A DNA stretch of 64,000 bases from an uncultured Pelagibacteraceae bacterium (GCA_902536925.1 CACAZL010000003.1:1-64000), one strand, 5' to 3'. Counted from the stretch's first letter, positions 34,499-43,896 are shown. Numbers and translations are program-made. Notes: generated by a model from the sequence alone, not told the origin.

Positions 34499-35392
34499 AT
34501 GGACTTTTTAGTATTCCAATATCCCATGATAACCATTCAAGCATGTCTTGATGGTCTTTTACTTGGAATATTATTTGCGTTAATTGCTTATGGAATGGCA
34601 CTCCAATGGGGTGTTATGAATATAATTAACATTGCACAGGGAGACCTTGTTATTTTAGGAGGATACATTGCATACTTTATGTATCTCTTCGGTATTCATC
34701 CAGCCTGGGGAGTAATTGTTTCTCCTATTATTATGTATTTTGTTGGAATTGCAATTTATAAATTAGTTATAAATAAAGTTGTAGACAGAGATCTCTTTAT
34801 TTCAATATTAGCAACATTTGGAATTAGTATTCTTTTCATGCAATTAATGAACTTCGCATTTGGAGCAGACGTTGTTTTAGCTAATTCTGGTTATGGAACT
34901 ACAATGCTATTTGATAATAATGTTGTTTTACCAAACTCTAAAATATTTTCTGCTTTTATAAGTATTGTCTTTGCAATTTGTTTAGTAGTTTATATGAAAA
35001 GATCAAAATTAGGTCGTGCTATTAGAGCAACAGCTCAAAATGCAAGAGCAGCAAAGATTTTAGGTGTTGATACAGAAAAAGTTTATGCAGCAACATTTGG
35101 AATAAATGCTGCATTATGTGGTGTAGCAGGAGCTTTAATTTCAATAACTTTTACAATTCATCCTTATATGGGATTACCATACACTATAAGATCATTTATG
35201 ATTGTAATTGTTGCAGGATTAGGAAATTTACCTGGAGTAGCTATGTCAGGTATGGGATTAGGAATATTTGAAGAATTTGCAGATTACATTCTTGGTACTG
35301 AATTTAGAATTGGTTCAGTATTTTTATTATTAGTTTTAATTTTAGTTTACAGAAGATTTAAACTTTCAAGAAAGAGAGAGTATTTAAAGTGA
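34499..35392 (+). CDS. livH: HAAT ABC transporter permease, LivH type
   Basis: This 297-residue membrane protein has about eight helices, the LivH opening CLDGLLLGILFALIAYGMAL, and AAKILGVDTEKVYAATFGINAAL, the loop that meets the ATPase. With LivM it forms the transmembrane channel. It is the first gene after the terminator. The next ORF starts at GTG inside its stop region. Confidence 0.92.
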   Translation: MDFLVFQYPMITIQACLDGLLLGILFALIAYGMALQWGVMNIINIAQGDLVILGGYIAYFMYLFGIHPAWGVIVSPIIMYFVGIAIYKLVINKVVDRDLFISILATFGISILFMQLMNFAFGADVVLANSGYGTTMLFDNNVVLPNSKIFSAFISIVFAICLVVYMKRSKLGRAIRATAQNARAAKILGVDTEKVYAATFGINAALCGVAGALISITFTIHPYMGLPYTIRSFMIVIVAGLGNLPGVAMSGMGLGIFEEFADYILGTEFRIGSVFLLLVLILVYRRFKLSRKREYLK

Positions 35393-35571
35393 GAAAAGCT
35401 AAAATTAAAGACGATAATGGCAAACTTATAGAAATAGATATTGAAAAATTTAAAAAACATTTAGATGAATATCATTCAACAGGATCTAGTCTTCATGAAG
35501 AAAATGGACATTATTTTACAGTTGATAAAGATTTTAGAGATAAAATAGAGAGTTTATATGAACAAAAATAG
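35389..35571 (+). CDS. Small soluble protein between livH and livM, function unknown
   Basis: This 60-residue, charged protein has no signal or membrane helix: MRKAKIKDDNGKLIEIDIEK at the start, ending IESLYEQK. GTG start overlaps the livH stop (GTGA) and its end overlaps livM by 14 bases, so it is translated in line with the transporter. An insertion of a soluble ORF between permease genes is unusual. It might be a regulator or assembly factor of the transporter. I do not recognise it. Confidence 0.65.
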   Translation: MRKAKIKDDNGKLIEIDIEKFKKHLDEYHSTGSSLHEENGHYFTVDKDFRDKIESLYEQK

Positions 35572-36610
35572 TTGGATTTTGTATATAGGAATTTTGGTAT
35601 TTGGTTTAGTTGCACCTTTTATTTTTCCAGCTTTTAAAGTTCAATTATCAATACTATGTGTATTAATTGTCCTTGCAACTACTTGGAATATCCAAGGTGG
35701 CGAAATGGGATACAACACATTTGGAAATATTCTTTTTTATGGCTTAGGAATGTATCTTTGTGCATCTGTTCAAGTTGGTATGTTTTTCCCGTTGGCTGAG
35801 TGGACTGAAAGCGGTGGCGAAAAAACTTTCGTTCATACACCTTCACAATTTTTTCAAGGCATGGCAGCTGGACTTGTAGTTGCTGCGGTAGTCCCCACAA
35901 TAGTTGCAGGATTAATTGGTTACGCAATTTTAGGTTTGAGAGGTCACTATTTTGCTATTTGTACTCTAGGTTTAGGAGTTGCAGCAGGAGAAATTTCTGG
36001 AGGTATTGAAATTATTGGAGCTGGACAGGGTTTTACCACTCCTCCTTTTCCGAACATCGGAGGTCTTGAGGCAAGAGGTGAATTTTTTTATTTTCTTAGT
36101 TTTGGAGCACTCGTTTTAACTTTCATTGCTGTAAGAGCAATTTATACAACAAGGTTTAGATTAATTCTGAATGCAATCAGAGATAATGAAGACAAAGCTG
36201 AAGCGATGGGGATCGAGACTATGAAATACAAAATAACTGGATGGATGATTTCAGCTTTCTTTTGTGGTCTTGCTGGTGGAATAATGGGAGGTCTAGTTGG
36301 TTATATCGACTCAACAGACGTTGCATTTGATGGAAGAGAAATGGGAGTATTCATGGTTTTGATGGCAATCCTTGGAGGTAAGGGAACTTTATGGGGCCCA
36401 ATTATTGGTGCAACTTTATTTCACTTTTTTAAAGAAGGTTTTTGGACATTCTTCCTTGGTTGGCAGTATGTTGCATTAGGAGTTTTAATAGTAGTTATAG
36501 TAATTTATTTCCCAGAAGGATTAATGGGATGGTTAAGAGAAAAATATCCAGAAAGATTTGGTGAAGTTGTAGATGAAGCTGATCGAAAAGCACAAGTAGA
36601 ATTAAAATGA
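35558..36610 (+). CDS. livM: HAAT ABC transporter permease, LivM type
   Basis: This 350-residue membrane protein has the LivM features NIQGGEMGYNTFGNILFYGLGMYL near the N-terminus and IRDNEDKAEAMGIETMKYKI, the ATPase-contact loop. It pairs with LivH. Overlaps with both neighbours show tight coupling. A periplasmic insertion (about residues 70-100) is richer in charged and polar residues than usual but not out of family range. Confidence 0.92.
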   Translation: MNKNSWILYIGILVFGLVAPFIFPAFKVQLSILCVLIVLATTWNIQGGEMGYNTFGNILFYGLGMYLCASVQVGMFFPLAEWTESGGEKTFVHTPSQFFQGMAAGLVVAAVVPTIVAGLIGYAILGLRGHYFAICTLGLGVAAGEISGGIEIIGAGQGFTTPPFPNIGGLEARGEFFYFLSFGALVLTFIAVRAIYTTRFRLILNAIRDNEDKAEAMGIETMKYKITGWMISAFFCGLAGGIMGGLVGYIDSTDVAFDGREMGVFMVLMAILGGKGTLWGPIIGATLFHFFKEGFWTFFLGWQYVALGVLIVVIVIYFPEGLMGWLREKYPERFGEVVDEADRKAQVELK

Positions 36611-37347
36611 GTATTCTAGAAGTAAACAATGTAAGTAAATCATTTGGTGGCGTTAAAGCGAATGTAGATATTTCAATGTCGGTTGAAAAAGGAAAGATAG
36701 TTGGTCTTATTGGGCCTAATGGATCTGGAAAAACTACATTGTTTAATTCGATAGTTGGTACTTATCCAATAGACAAAGGTTCAATTAAGTTTAATGGAAA
36801 AGAAGTTTCAGAATTACCTGTTCCAGTAATTGCAAAACTTGGATTATTAAGAACATTTCAGCAAACTAGAATTTATGGAAAATTAAACTGTGTAGATAAC
36901 ATGCTTATAAGTCACAAAGGTAGTGATGAGAGTTTGTTTAAAATATTCTCAAAAATCCCTAAAGAGCTTACAGAAAAAGCAGAAAACTTACTTAATTTTG
37001 TTGGATTGTATCAAAAAAGAAAACTAAGAGCAGGAGACTTATCTTTTGGTCAGCAAAAGTTATTAGAACTTGCAATGGCATTGATGAATGAACCAGAAAT
37101 GTTGCTATTAGATGAGCCAACAGCAGGAATAAATCCTACTTTAATTAATGGAATTATTGATAGATTGATCAAAGTTAATCAAGATTTTGGGATTACATTG
37201 CTTGTTATTGAACACAATATGAGAGTAATAATGCAATTAGCTGAAGATATATTTTGCCTTGCTCATGGCAAAATGCTTGCAAATGGCACTCCAGATGAAA
37301 TTAAAAATGACAAAAGAGTAGTAGATGCGTATTTGGGGGCTCAATAA
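36607..37347 (+). CDS. livG: HAAT ABC transporter ATPase, LivG type
   Basis: This 246-residue ATPase has Walker A GPNGSGKTT, signature LSFGQQKLLELAMAL, Walker B MLLLDEPTAG and the LivG-specific LGLLRTFQQTRIYGKL. It energises the channel made by LivH and LivM. The ATG overlaps the livM stop (ATGA). The signature SFGQQ in place of SGGQQ is a known minor variant. Confidence 0.93.
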   Translation: MSILEVNNVSKSFGGVKANVDISMSVEKGKIVGLIGPNGSGKTTLFNSIVGTYPIDKGSIKFNGKEVSELPVPVIAKLGLLRTFQQTRIYGKLNCVDNMLISHKGSDESLFKIFSKIPKELTEKAENLLNFVGLYQKRKLRAGDLSFGQQKLLELAMALMNEPEMLLLDEPTAGINPTLINGIIDRLIKVNQDFGITLLVIEHNMRVIMQLAEDIFCLAHGKMLANGTPDEIKNDKRVVDAYLGAQ

Positions 37348-38132
37348 TGTCTAATCAATATGAAGTTTTAGGTAAAGCACCTGGTGCAGAAGACCTAAAA
37401 AACTTATCTTCTGAAGATACTCATTTAACAATAAAAAATTTGAATGCTGGATATGGTAAAATGGAAATTTTACATAATTTTGATTTATTTGTAAGCAAAG
37501 CACAATCATTATGTTTAATTGGTCCTAATGGAGCAGGTAAATCAACAATACTTCACTCAATATATGGATTTACAAATATTTTTTCTGGTAAAATTGAAAT
37601 TGATGGAAAAGAAATAACAAATTTAACTCCAGCTGAAAAATTAAAGTCAGTTGGTATAGCTTATATTCTACAAGATAATTCAGTTTTTCCAGATATGACT
37701 GTTGAGGAAAATTTGTTAATGGGAGGTTTTATCAAAGATAAAACCGAAGAGTCATATCAAGAAGCAGAAAAGATTTTAGATAAATACGAAAGATTAAGGA
37801 ATAGAAGAAATCAACCGGCAAAAGTATTATCAGGTGGAGAAAGAAGATTATTAGAAATATCAAGAGCCTTAGTAATGAAACCTTCTGTTCTATTAGTTGA
37901 TGAACCTTCTATTGGATTGGAACCAAGATATATTGATATGGTATTTGAAATTTTGGGAGACTTACAAAAAAATGAAAAGAAAACAATTATTCTAGTTGAG
38001 CAAAATGCCAAAAAAGGTTTAGAGTTTTCTGATATTGGATATGTATTAGTATCTGGCCAAACTGCTATAGCTGGAAGAGGTGATGATTTACTTAAAAATG
38101 ATGATGTTGGACGTCTATTCCTAGGCGGATGA
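37347..38132 (+). CDS. livF: HAAT ABC transporter ATPase, LivF type
   Basis: This 261-residue ATPase has an N-terminal extension of about 25 residues before LTIKNLNAGYGKMEILHNF. Walker A is GPNGAGKST, signature LSGGERRLLEISRAL and Walker B VLLVDEPSIGL. It is the second ATPase of the pair. The gene ends 4 bases inside azlC. Nothing suggests loss of function. Confidence 0.93.
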   Translation: MSNQYEVLGKAPGAEDLKNLSSEDTHLTIKNLNAGYGKMEILHNFDLFVSKAQSLCLIGPNGAGKSTILHSIYGFTNIFSGKIEIDGKEITNLTPAEKLKSVGIAYILQDNSVFPDMTVEENLLMGGFIKDKTEESYQEAEKILDKYERLRNRRNQPAKVLSGGERRLLEISRALVMKPSVLLVDEPSIGLEPRYIDMVFEILGDLQKNEKKTIILVEQNAKKGLEFSDIGYVLVSGQTAIAGRGDDLLKNDDVGRLFLGG

Positions 38133-38833
38133 TTAATTCAAAATATTTTTTTAAAGGAATTCTTTGTGCAAAAGAATTCGATAGCCCTGCAATTGCTCTT
38201 GGTTTAAGTTTTTTAGCAATTGGAGCTTTATTGAAAAATTTAGGTTTTACAATTCAAGAAAGTATTTTTTCTACCTTTTTAACTTATGCATTACCTGGCT
38301 CACTTGTGATGGCAGAGTCGATTTTGATAGGAGTTTCTTTACTTAATTTATTTTTTGCTGTTTGGTTGGTGAACGCAAGGTTGTATCCGATGACTGTATC
38401 TTTAATGCCATTATTAAAGCATCAAAGCCAACCAAGGTGGAAGTATTATCTTTCATGTCATTTTGTTGCGGTATCTTCGTGGTTAATCCTTAAAAATAAT
38501 TATAAAGAAATTGAAAAGAAATATAGAGTCGACTTTTGGATTGGAATTGGAACTGCAACTTGGTTGATAGCAATTTTTTCAACGATCTTAGGTTATTACT
38601 CTGCTGATTTCTTAAATAGAGAAATGATGATTGGACTAGCTATAATCAATCCAATTTATTTTACTTGTACAATGATAGGGGTGATGGAGTCTATACAATT
38701 AAATGTTTCAATAATTTTAGGAGCTATCTTAGGACCTTTATTTTATTTTATTAGCCCTGATTGGTGTGTTTTGATCGGTGGGTTTATAGCTGGAACTGTT
38801 GCTTTTGTAATAGGAGAGAAAAATGTCAGCTAA
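38129..38833 (+). CDS. azlC: AzlC-family branched-chain amino acid exporter large subunit
   Basis: This 234-residue membrane protein matches AzlC: SPAIALGLSFLAIGALLKNLG, FLTYALPGSLVMAESILIGVS and VWLVNARLYPMTVSLMPLL. AzlC and AzlD together export branched-chain amino acids or related compounds. The start overlaps the livF stop (ATGA), so importer and exporter genes are translated in the same run. Confidence 0.9.
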   Translation: MINSKYFFKGILCAKEFDSPAIALGLSFLAIGALLKNLGFTIQESIFSTFLTYALPGSLVMAESILIGVSLLNLFFAVWLVNARLYPMTVSLMPLLKHQSQPRWKYYLSCHFVAVSSWLILKNNYKEIEKKYRVDFWIGIGTATWLIAIFSTILGYYSADFLNREMMIGLAIINPIYFTCTMIGVMESIQLNVSIILGAILGPLFYFISPDWCVLIGGFIAGTVAFVIGEKNVS

Positions 38834-39149
38834 TATTGTTTTAATAATAGTTATTACGTCCTTAGCTACTTATATTTCAAGATTTTTAGGAGCTTTTACA
38901 TCTGAAATAATAGATGAAAATACTAAAATATATAGGTGGTTTAATTATTTAGCCTATTCGACATTGGCTGCTCTAATTTCTAGAATGATAATATTTCCAG
39001 CTGGTGCACTTTCTGACAGTAATTATTTGTCTAGATTTATTGTTGTATTTTTAGCAATAATAATTTTTAGATTAACTAGAAATAATTTAGTTTACCCAAC
39101 TTTATTCTCTGCTATCATCATGTTTTTATTAAGTAGCTTTACGATATAA
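38823..39149 (+). CDS. azlD: AzlD-family transporter small subunit
   Basis: This 108-residue protein has four predicted helices, containing the AzlD-like TSLATYISRFLGAFTSEIID and WFNYLAYSTLAALISRMI. Partner of the preceding AzlC. Overlaps azlC by 11 bases and touches the next gene directly. Confidence 0.85.
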   Translation: MSANIVLIIVITSLATYISRFLGAFTSEIIDENTKIYRWFNYLAYSTLAALISRMIIFPAGALSDSNYLSRFIVVFLAIIIFRLTRNNLVYPTLFSAIIMFLLSSFTI

Positions 39150-39656
39150 ATGAAAAAAATTATTTTACTATTATTCTTAATTTTAATACCAAGTATATCA
39201 CAAGCAGCATGTGATGATCCTTTAACCGATGGTGTTGATTATACTAACTGTAGATTTTCAGATGGACAAGATTTACAAGGCAGCTATCTGCCCAACTCAA
39301 ATTTATCATTTGCAAGTTTTATACAAGTAAATTTTGATAAAAGTATTATGATGACATCAAATTTGTCATTTGGAACTTTTCCAGAGTCAACATTTGTAAG
39401 AGCTAACTTATATGAGTCAACTCTAGTTGGTGGTAATTTTGAAAAAGCTAATTTTACAGGAGCCAATATGACAAGAGTTGATTTTATGGGCTCAACATTG
39501 ATTGAAGCTAATTTTCAAAATGCAAATTTAATGGAAGCTAATTTTACTTCATCGAATATGACAAATGCTAACTTTGATGGTGCAAATTTAATTGGAGCAA
39601 CATGGACTAATGGTGAAACATGTGGACCAAATTCAATTGGTGTTTGTAATAAATAA
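39150..39656 (+). CDS. Secreted pentapeptide-repeat protein
   Basis: This 168-residue protein has signal peptide MKKIILLLFLILIPSISQAA. Residues about 45-155 are A(N/D)Lxx-type repeats, such as LYESTLVGGNFEKANFTGAN, predicted to form a quadrilateral beta-helix. Cysteines at both ends (residues 21, 34, 160 and 166) may close the fold. The start follows the azlD stop with no gap. Function unknown. Similar secreted solenoids often act in structural or binding roles; presence inside a transporter operon is surprising. Confidence 0.85.
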   Translation: MKKIILLLFLILIPSISQAACDDPLTDGVDYTNCRFSDGQDLQGSYLPNSNLSFASFIQVNFDKSIMMTSNLSFGTFPESTFVRANLYESTLVGGNFEKANFTGANMTRVDFMGSTLIEANFQNANLMEANFTSSNMTNANFDGANLIGATWTNGETCGPNSIGVCNK

Positions 39657-39661
39657 CTACA

Positions 39662-40582
39662 ATGCATAGCTTAGATACTATTCAAGGGTTTGATATTTCA
39701 TTCAGTGATTATTCCGAAAGAATAATAAATATAAAAATTGAAGATGAAATTATTGATAAATTAATGTTTCCATTCAAAAAATTTGATATTACGGCACTTG
39801 AATATAAACCTTTTACTAGATTTACAATTGCAAAATCTTTAGATGACTCTACTGGGGAAAGGCTAGGAAAATTTATAAACTCTATCTTAAGAGATAGAGA
39901 TACAGGTTGTTTTATTATAGGGCCTAAAAATAAATCCAAAAAAATTGATAATAATTTTCTTATTAAACTATCAACAGCGGTAACACACTTGCTTGGTAAT
40001 CCAAATTTTGATTCAATGGCTGGTAAATATTATGCACGATTTCATGTTAAACACGAGGACAATAGTGATTCATATCTTAGAAAAGCATATACCAATATGG
40101 ATCTTCATACCGATGGTACATATGTTAAAGAAAAAACTGATTGGTTATTAATGTTAAAAATGGAGGAAGAAAATGTAGAAGGTGGAGAAACTGCAATGTT
40201 ACACCTTGATGATTGGGAACATTTAGATAGCTTAACTAATGATAAAGTTGGAAAACAAAACTTTATATGGGGTTCTCCAAAAAGTAAAAATGTTGATTAT
40301 AAGGTTGAACATCCTGTTTTTTCAGAAGACGAGAATGGAAAACCACAAATTTCATACATAGACCAATTTCCTGAGCCCAAAAATATGGAACAAGGATTAT
40401 TTTTACAAAAATTATCAGACTCTTTAGAGGGAAGCCAAAAAAAGATTGTCATGCCTTTACCAGTAGGTTTTTCAGTAGTTGCAAATAACTATTTCTGGCT
40501 TCATGGTAGAAAACCATTTGTAGAAAATAAAAAATTATCAAGAGAATTACTAAGAATTAGAGGTTCTTTTTTTACTAATTAA
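39662..40582 (+). CDS. glaH: Glutarate 2-hydroxylase-like Fe(II)/2-oxoglutarate dioxygenase (CsiD/GlaH)
   Basis: This 306-residue protein follows the CsiD/GlaH pattern closely: MDLHTDGTYVKEKTDWLLML with iron ligands H149 and D151, LHLDDWEHLD, ISYIDQFPEPK and NYFWLHGRKPF with the third ligand H281. Arginines R298 and R300 (LLRIRG) are suited to bind 2-oxoglutarate. GlaH hydroxylates glutarate to L-2-hydroxyglutarate in lysine breakdown. Its usual partner LhgO is not adjacent, nor are gabD or gabT. It lies between two HAAT transporters with spacing of 5 and 33 bases, so the substrate may be linked to what one of them imports. Confidence 0.85.
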   Translation: MHSLDTIQGFDISFSDYSERIINIKIEDEIIDKLMFPFKKFDITALEYKPFTRFTIAKSLDDSTGERLGKFINSILRDRDTGCFIIGPKNKSKKIDNNFLIKLSTAVTHLLGNPNFDSMAGKYYARFHVKHEDNSDSYLRKAYTNMDLHTDGTYVKEKTDWLLMLKMEEENVEGGETAMLHLDDWEHLDSLTNDKVGKQNFIWGSPKSKNVDYKVEHPVFSEDENGKPQISYIDQFPEPKNMEQGLFLQKLSDSLEGSQKKIVMPLPVGFSVVANNYFWLHGRKPFVENKKLSRELLRIRGSFFTN

Positions 40583-40615
40583 TTAATTTTAGTGATAATA
40601 ATCACTTAGTTTATC

Positions 40616-41389
40616 ATGAAAATCGGATTTATTGGTACAGGACATATTTCAAAATCAGTAATCAATGGAATACTGGGGTCAAGATTAAAAATTAATAAAA
40701 TAATTATTTCAAAGAGAAATTCAAAAATTTCAAGTGAACTTAAAAGAAAAAGTAAAAAGATAAAAATATCTACTGATAATCAGGATATTATAAATCAATC
40801 AAATTGGGTTTTTTTAGCCGTAACACCAACGATTGGAAAAATTATTCTTCCAAAACTAAAATTTAAAAAAGGTCAAACGATAGTAAGTTTTATATCAACT
40901 ATAAAAATGGCTGAATTAAAAAAATATATTAAAGTTAAAACTAAGATTATTAGAGCAATTCCATTACCTCCAATTTCCATAAGAAAAGGACCGGTGCCAA
41001 TTTTTCCACCAGATAAACAAGTTAGAAATTTTTTTAATAAGCTTGGCACATCTATTGAAATAAAAAATGAAAACCTATCACTAAATTTTTGGTCAACTTC
41101 ATCAATGATGGCGCCATTTTATGAATTACTACAAACTCTGAGTGAATGGTTAGTAAAAAAGGGAATTAATAGAAGTGACTCTCAAAAGTATATTACTTCT
41201 TTATTTATTGCTTTATCTGAGGATGCAAAAATTAATTCAAATAAAGATTTAAAAATACTTGTTAAAAATTCACAAACCCCAAAAGGTTTAAATGAACAAG
41301 CTGTTAAAGAATTAAGAAAACTTGGGTTTTACAAATTACTAAATAAAACAGCAAACAGTGTTTTAAATAGAATAAAAATAAGTAAGTAA
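40616..41389 (+). CDS. ProC-like (pyrroline-5-carboxylate reductase family) protein
   Basis: This 257-residue protein has N-terminal NAD(P)-binding motif IGFIGTGHISKSVINGIL and the family's midsection VFLAVTPTIGKIILPKL and AIPLPPISIRKGPVPIF (position of the conserved RxMPN-type motif of ProC). The C-terminal helical region keeps SQTPKGLNEQAV, corresponding to the TPGGTxxxA signature. P5C reductases make proline. The unusual motif changes suggest a divergent imine or keto reductase. Lys content is extreme (about one in seven residues). The next gene begins 1 base after its stop. Confidence 0.75.
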   Translation: MKIGFIGTGHISKSVINGILGSRLKINKIIISKRNSKISSELKRKSKKIKISTDNQDIINQSNWVFLAVTPTIGKIILPKLKFKKGQTIVSFISTIKMAELKKYIKVKTKIIRAIPLPPISIRKGPVPIFPPDKQVRNFFNKLGTSIEIKNENLSLNFWSTSSMMAPFYELLQTLSEWLVKKGINRSDSQKYITSLFIALSEDAKINSNKDLKILVKNSQTPKGLNEQAVKELRKLGFYKLLNKTANSVLNRIKISK

Positions 41390-41390
41390 A

Positions 41391-42179
41391 ATGTCTGACA
41401 ATATCCTACAGGTAAATAATCTTACAAAGTTATTTGGAGGACTCGCCGCAGTATCAAATTGCTCATTAAATATTAGATCAGGCTCAATCACTGGAATAAT
41501 TGGACCAAACGGTTCAGGAAAAACAACATTATTTAATTTAATAGCTGGAAATTTAAAATCTAATGACGGAGAGGTAATATTTAATGATGAAAATATTACT
41601 GATGTACCATCGCATGAGTTGTTTGGCAGAGGATTATTGAGGACATTTCAAATTGCACATGAATTTTCAAACTTAACAGTATTAGAAAACTTAATGATGG
41701 TGCCTTCAAATCAAAGTGGAGAAAATTTATTAAATGCACTTATTAAGCCTGGACTAGTTAAAAAAGAGGAAAAAGTTATTAGAGAAAAAGCCTATGAGGT
41801 TGTAGATTTTCTTAATTTAACACATTTAGCTAATGAAAGAGCTGGAAACCTTTCGGGTGGACAAAAAAAATTATTAGAATTAGGACGAACCATGATGGTT
41901 GATGCAAAATTAGTTTTACTTGATGAAGTGGGAGCTGGAGTTAATCGAACACTTTTAAAAGATTTAGGAACTGCAATATTAAAATTGAATAAAGAAAAAA
42001 ATTATACTTTTTGTATGATAGAGCATGATATGGATTTTATAAGCAGAATGTGTGATCCGGTAATAGTAATGGCAGATGGTTCAGTTTTATTTGAAGGTAC
42101 ATCTGAAGAAGTGAAAAAAAACGAAAAAGTAATTGAGAGTTATTTAGGAAAGTCAAACTTAACAAATAAAGAAAATTAA
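41391..42179 (+). CDS. livG: Second HAAT ABC transporter ATPase, LivG type
   Basis: This 262-residue ATPase has Walker A GPNGSGKTT, LLRTFQIAHEFSNLTVLEN, signature LSGGQKKLLELGRTM and Walker B LVLLDEVGAG. The Val in place of Pro in DEP is a mild change. It opens a second LivGFHM set, unlike the first in gene order (ATPases first). Terminates one base into the livF copy. Confidence 0.92.
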   Translation: MSDNILQVNNLTKLFGGLAAVSNCSLNIRSGSITGIIGPNGSGKTTLFNLIAGNLKSNDGEVIFNDENITDVPSHELFGRGLLRTFQIAHEFSNLTVLENLMMVPSNQSGENLLNALIKPGLVKKEEKVIREKAYEVVDFLNLTHLANERAGNLSGGQKKLLELGRTMMVDAKLVLLDEVGAGVNRTLLKDLGTAILKLNKEKNYTFCMIEHDMDFISRMCDPVIVMADGSVLFEGTSEEVKKNEKVIESYLGKSNLTNKEN

Positions 42180-42886
42180 TGGCATACTTTGAAGGAGTAA
42201 AAATGACTGCAGGTTATGGGGATGGCCCTGATATTATTAGTTCATGTTCCATAACTGCCAATAGGGGAGAGATAGTTGCTATTCTAGGTCCAAATGGAGC
42301 TGGTAAATCAACAGCTATGAAAGCAATGCTCGGATTATTAAAATTAAAATCAGGATCTGTAACTTTGGATAGTGAAGATATTTCAAATATTAATCCTCAA
42401 GATAGAGTAAAAAAGGGAATTTCATTTGTTCCACAAACAAGAAATGTATTTGCAGAATTAACTGTTAGAGAAAATTTAGAGATTGGTGGCTTTTTGACAG
42501 AAGGTAGTTTAGAAAACAAAATTGAGAGTATTTATAGTTTATTTCCAATCTTAAGTGAAAAAAAATCCCAAGTCGTTGGACAATTATCTGGTGGACAACG
42601 TCAGCAAGTGGCGCTTGGAAGAGCTTTAATGAGTGATCCATCAGTTCTTATGTTAGATGAGCCCACAGCTGGAGTTTCTCCAATTGTAATGGATGAATTG
42701 TTTGAACATATAATCAAAGTTAAAAAAACAAATGTTGCCGTTATTATGGTTGAGCAAAACGCAAAGCAAGCATTAAGTATTTCAGATCGAGGCTATGTAT
42801 TGGTAACTGGTCAAAATAAATTTGAGGGGTCCGGTAACGATTTACTTGAGGATCCCGAGGTTCGTAGATCATTTTTGGGAGCATAA
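42179..42886 (+). CDS. livF: Second HAAT ABC transporter ATPase, LivF type
   Basis: This 235-residue ATPase has Walker A GPNGAGKST, LSGGQRQQVALGRALMS and VLMLDEPTAG, plus RNVFAELTVRENLEIGG typical of LivF. Both its boundaries overlap neighbours by one base (TAATGG and TAATGG), so the four-gene set is one translational chain. Confidence 0.93.
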   Translation: MAYFEGVKMTAGYGDGPDIISSCSITANRGEIVAILGPNGAGKSTAMKAMLGLLKLKSGSVTLDSEDISNINPQDRVKKGISFVPQTRNVFAELTVRENLEIGGFLTEGSLENKIESIYSLFPILSEKKSQVVGQLSGGQRQQVALGRALMSDPSVLMLDEPTAGVSPIVMDELFEHIIKVKKTNVAVIMVEQNAKQALSISDRGYVLVTGQNKFEGSGNDLLEDPEVRRSFLGA

Positions 42887-43896
42887 TGGATTTCTTAAAT
42901 GCAATAATTGTACTTCTTAATTTTACGGTAATACCGGCGTTAGCATATGGTTCACAATTAGCTTTAGGCGCTATTTTTGTTACTTTAATTTATGCAGTTT
43001 TAAGATTCGCTAATTTTGCAACTGGAGACATGATGTCATTTGGAACAATGTTCGCAGTTATTCTTACATATTATTTTCAATCTTTAGGTATTGGATTAGG
43101 TGTTTTACCAACAGCACTTTTAACAATTCCTTTTGCAATCTTAATGATGATTTTATACATGTTAATCATAGACAAATTTGTTTTCAGTTATTATAGGATA
43201 AAAAAAAGTCCTCCAGTTCAGTTTGCAATGGTTAGTGTAGGGGTAATGTTTGTCACTCAAGCCTTAATTAGAATAATCATTGGACCATCTGATAGAATAT
43301 TTTTAGATGGTGAAAAATTTATACTTAAAGCAACAGAATTTAAAGAAATGACAGGTCTTGCTGAAGGTATAACTTTAAAATCAACACAAGCAATAACAAT
43401 CATTGTAACGTTAATTGTTGTTTCAATAATGTTTTGGTTTTTAAATAGAACAAAAACAGGCACAAGTATGAGAGCTTATTCAGACAATGAAGATTTAGCA
43501 TTATTGTCTGGTATAGATCCTAAAAGAGTTGTTTTGATAACTTGGGTGATTGCAGGAATTTTGGCTACTATTGGTGGAGTATTATATGGTTTAGATAAAA
43601 GTTATAGACCTTTCGTTTATTTTAATAATATGCTTCCAATATTTGCAGCGGCAATTGTTGGAGGAATAGGAAATCCGTTTGGAGCTTTCTTAGGTGGATA
43701 TGTCATAGCTTTTGCAGAAATATTTGTAACTTATGCTTACAAAAGATTTATTTCATATCTATTACCCGAACATCTCGAACCAGATACTTTACTTCAATTA
43801 TTATCTACAGATTATAAATTTGCTGTTTCATTCTCAATTTTAGTAATTGTTTTGTTAATAAGGCCGTCAGGTATCTTTAAAGGAAAAGTTATATGA
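42886..43896 (+). CDS. livH: Second HAAT ABC transporter permease, LivH type
   Basis: This 336-residue membrane protein has AYGSQLALGAIFVTLIYAVL and RFANFATGDMMSFGTMFAV, corresponding to the LivH first helices, and LALLSGIDPKRVVLITWVIAG, the ATPase-contact loop. Longer than the first LivH because of a periplasmic stretch around residues 125-165. Ends 4 bases inside livM. Confidence 0.92.
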   Translation: MDFLNAIIVLLNFTVIPALAYGSQLALGAIFVTLIYAVLRFANFATGDMMSFGTMFAVILTYYFQSLGIGLGVLPTALLTIPFAILMMILYMLIIDKFVFSYYRIKKSPPVQFAMVSVGVMFVTQALIRIIIGPSDRIFLDGEKFILKATEFKEMTGLAEGITLKSTQAITIIVTLIVVSIMFWFLNRTKTGTSMRAYSDNEDLALLSGIDPKRVVLITWVIAGILATIGGVLYGLDKSYRPFVYFNNMLPIFAAAIVGGIGNPFGAFLGGYVIAFAEIFVTYAYKRFISYLLPEHLEPDTLLQLLSTDYKFAVSFSILVIVLLIRPSGIFKGKVI

